The notes below the pieces were generated by a model, which worked only from the letters and a program-made list of their open reading frames with translations, made no database searches and had not been told where the DNA came from. A DNA stretch of 7,345 nucleotides, from contig CALBRU010000262.1 in assembly GCA_937927695.1 (NCBI GenBank), forward strand, positions 1-7,345, written 5' to 3'. This DNA comes from an uncultured Thiomonas sp. GTDB lineage: Bacteria > Pseudomonadota > Gammaproteobacteria > Burkholderiales > Burkholderiaceae_C. Positions 6,103-7,345 of this stretch are shown here, one piece after another (the stretch's first letter is position 1; each line of letters opens with the position of its first letter). A program made the translations under genes and the position numbers.

Positions 6103-7205
6103 TCGCCTCCGCTGTCGCTCCCCAAGTGGCCGCCGCGGCCGAAAAGCCTTGGCCCCCCGCCGCCGGCACGCCACCGCTGCGCATCCTCATCGTCACCGAC
6201 GCCTGGGAGCCTCAGGTCAACGGCGTAGTGCGCACGCTCAAGACCACCATCGGGCAGCTTCGCGATATGGGGCAAGTGGTCGAGGTGGTGGAGCCGGGCA
6301 GTTTTCGCACCATTCCCTGCCCGACCTATCCCGAAATCCGCCTCAGCCTGCGGCCGCGTCCGCGCATCATGCAGCGGGTGACCGAGTTCATGCCTGACGT
6401 AGTACATGTGGCCACTGAAGGGCCACTAGGGCAGGCGGCGCGGCGCATCGCGCAGCGTCTGGACATTCCGCTGACCACGGCGTACCACACCCGCTTTCCC
6501 GAATACGTCCAGGCCCGCTTTCGTGTGCCGCTGGGGTGGACTTATGCCTATCTGCGGCGTTTTCACAACGCCGGCCGCGCCGTGCTGGTGCCCACGCAAG
6601 TGGTACAGCGCGATTTGCAGGAGCATGGCTTTCGCAATGTGCGGCTGTGGTCGCGCGGGGTGGATCACCGCATGTTCTATCCGCGCGAAGGCGAACGGCT
6701 CGACGGCAAGCCGCCCATTTTTCTGTATGTGGGCCGGGTGGCGGTGGAAAAGAATATCGACGCCTTCCTGCAGCTCGACCTGCCGGGCACCAAGTGGGTG
6801 GTCGGTGAGGGGCCGGAGCTTGAACGCATCCGCAAGCAGTATCCCGGCGTGCGCTTTCTCGGCGTGCTCACGCAGGACGAGCTTGCCAGGGTTTACTCCG
6901 GCGCCGATGTGTTCGTGTTTCCGAGCAAGACCGACACCTTCGGGCTGGTGCTGATCGAGGCGCTGGCCTGCGGCTGCCCGGTGGCGGCGTTTCCCGTGAC
7001 AGGCCCGCTCGACGTGATTGGCGAAAGCCCGGCAGGCGCGCTCGACAACGACCTCAAGGCCGCCTGCCTGCGCGCCCTGCAGATTCCGCGCAGCGTGGCA
7101 TTGGCGCATGCCCGAAAATTCACCTGGGAAGCGGCCTCAAAGCAGTTTCTCGATCATCTGCGCAAGGCCGTGCGCGAGAGTAGTGCGACGCAAACGGCGC
7201 ACTGA
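6099..7205 (+). CDS. GT4-family glycosyltransferase, Agt-like candidate for diacylglycerol glycosylation
   Basis: The 368-residue protein has the two Rossmann domains of GT-B retaining glycosyltransferases (family GT4). The N-domain begins at RILIVTDAWEPQVNGVVRTL (28-47), with the glycine loop GVVRTL, HVATEGPLG (103-111) and AYHTRFPEY (128-136). The C-domain has SRGVD (185-189), GRVAVEKNI (212-220), GEGPE (236-240) and the nucleotide-sugar motif, here D279-x7-E287 in place of E-x7-E, followed by ALACGCPVAAFP. This clade includes SqdX-, PimB- and Agt-like enzymes that move sugar from a nucleotide donor to a diacylglycerol-type lipid; no membrane helix is seen, so it probably works at the inner face. 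The start ATG at 6099 is chosen because it overlaps the upstream stop by 4 bases; the frame is open further upstream only as an alternative frame of that gene. No ribosome site is visible, so coupling is likely. Donor and acceptor are inferred from neighbours. Confidence 0.88.
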   Translation: MIASAVAPQVAAAAEKPWPPAAGTPPLRILIVTDAWEPQVNGVVRTLKTTIGQLRDMGQVVEVVEPGSFRTIPCPTYPEIRLSLRPRPRIMQRVTEFMPDVVHVATEGPLGQAARRIAQRLDIPLTTAYHTRFPEYVQARFRVPLGWTYAYLRRFHNAGRAVLVPTQVVQRDLQEHGFRNVRLWSRGVDHRMFYPREGERLDGKPPIFLYVGRVAVEKNIDAFLQLDLPGTKWVVGEGPELERIRKQYPGVRFLGVLTQDELARVYSGADVFVFPSKTDTFGLVLIEALACGCPVAAFPVTGPLDVIGESPAGALDNDLKAACLRALQIPRSVALAHARKFTWEAASKQFLDHLRKAVRESSATQTAH

Positions 7206-7209
7206 ACCC

Positions 7210-7298
7210 ATGGCCCAGCAGCGCGAACGCGCGCCCCTGCCCAAGCCGGAGGCGGCGCCCAATCCCTACAAAACCCGCACCGGGCTTTCGCGCGTGTA
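7210..7298 (+). CDS. dgkA: Probable diacylglycerol kinase, N-terminal 29 residues only (cut by contig end)
   Basis: An ATG 4 bases after the glycosyltransferase stop opens a frame of 29 codons plus two bases, which runs into adapter sequence. The visible product ends in NPYKTRTGLSRV after a Pro-rich start. NPxKxxTGLxR(V/I) is, from memory, the usual opening of betaproteobacterial DgkA, just before its first amphipathic helix; the catalytic membrane domain would lie beyond the end. DgkA phosphorylates diacylglycerol to phosphatidic acid in the inner membrane, fitting downstream of an enzyme that may release diacylglycerol. The apparent TAA at 7297-7299 is false, because its last base is the first base of the adapter. 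The family call rests on a short tail and context. Confidence 0.5.
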
Positions 7299-7345
7299 AG
7301 ATCGGAAGAGCACACGTCTGAACTCCAGTCACTAGCTTATCTCGT
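7299..7345 (+). other. Illumina TruSeq adapter contamination (non-genomic)
   Basis: The sequence from 7299 starts AGATCGGAAGAGC and continues through 7332 as the TruSeq read-1 3' adapter. A six-base index, TAGCTT (7333-7338; TruSeq index 10 as I recall it), follows, and then ATCTCGT (7339-7345), the start of the P7 flow-cell sequence. It is library DNA left by a read-through that was not trimmed before assembly. The last genomic base is 7298, give or take one because of A-tailing. Confidence 0.99.

Noticed and set aside
1..7298. CRISPR array, tRNA, rRNA, insertion sequence or prophage
   Set aside because: I saw no spaced direct repeats, tRNA-like folds, transposase or integrase motifs, and the genes are ordinary chromosomal families.
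7120..7332. Minus-strand open frame beginning inside the adapter
   Set aside because: The first residues are translated adapter and the rest is antisense to the glycosyltransferase.

Overview
The window is a GC-rich stretch of a betaproteobacterial chromosome, probably order Burkholderiales. That placement rests on the gene order lptA-lptB-rpoN, the protein sequences and the high GC coding bias; a Thiomonas-like relative is possible but cannot be fixed from the sequence. It is the end of an assembled contig: the last 47 bases (7299-7345) are an untrimmed Illumina TruSeq adapter with its index, not genomic DNA.

Layout: (1) 1-2527, plus strand: the 3' end of lptA, then lptB and rpoN, tightly packed. 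LptA and LptB belong to the machine that moves lipopolysaccharide to the outer membrane; RpoN is sigma-54. (2) 2528-2647: a short spacer with two inverted repeats. (3) 2648-3469, plus strand: an eight-helix membrane protein built from four DUF347 repeats, in the place where hpf/ptsN often follow rpoN. (4) 3455-5011, minus strand: a CYTH-CHAD protein (triphosphate/polyphosphate related), convergent with and overlapping the DUF347 gene inside a 12-bp tandem repeat. (5) 5012-5142: an AT-richer divergent regulatory region with a PHO-box-like sequence. (6) 5143-7298, plus strand: a probable operon of a PlcP/LpxH-type metallophosphoesterase, a GT4 glycosyltransferase (ATGA overlap) and the first 29 codons of a probable diacylglycerol kinase, cut off by the contig end.

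The most interesting reading concerns the right half. Phosphoesterases of this type next to a GT4 glycosyltransferase resemble the PlcP-Agt pair known from phosphate-starved alphaproteobacteria, where phospholipid is cut to diacylglycerol and the diacylglycerol is glycosylated to a phosphorus-free lipid. Here a likely diacylglycerol kinase follows directly, which could return diacylglycerol to phosphatidic acid, and a polyphosphate-related CYTH-CHAD gene is divergent from the same control region. This would be a compact phosphate-economy locus. The enzyme families are clear; the pathway and its control are inference.
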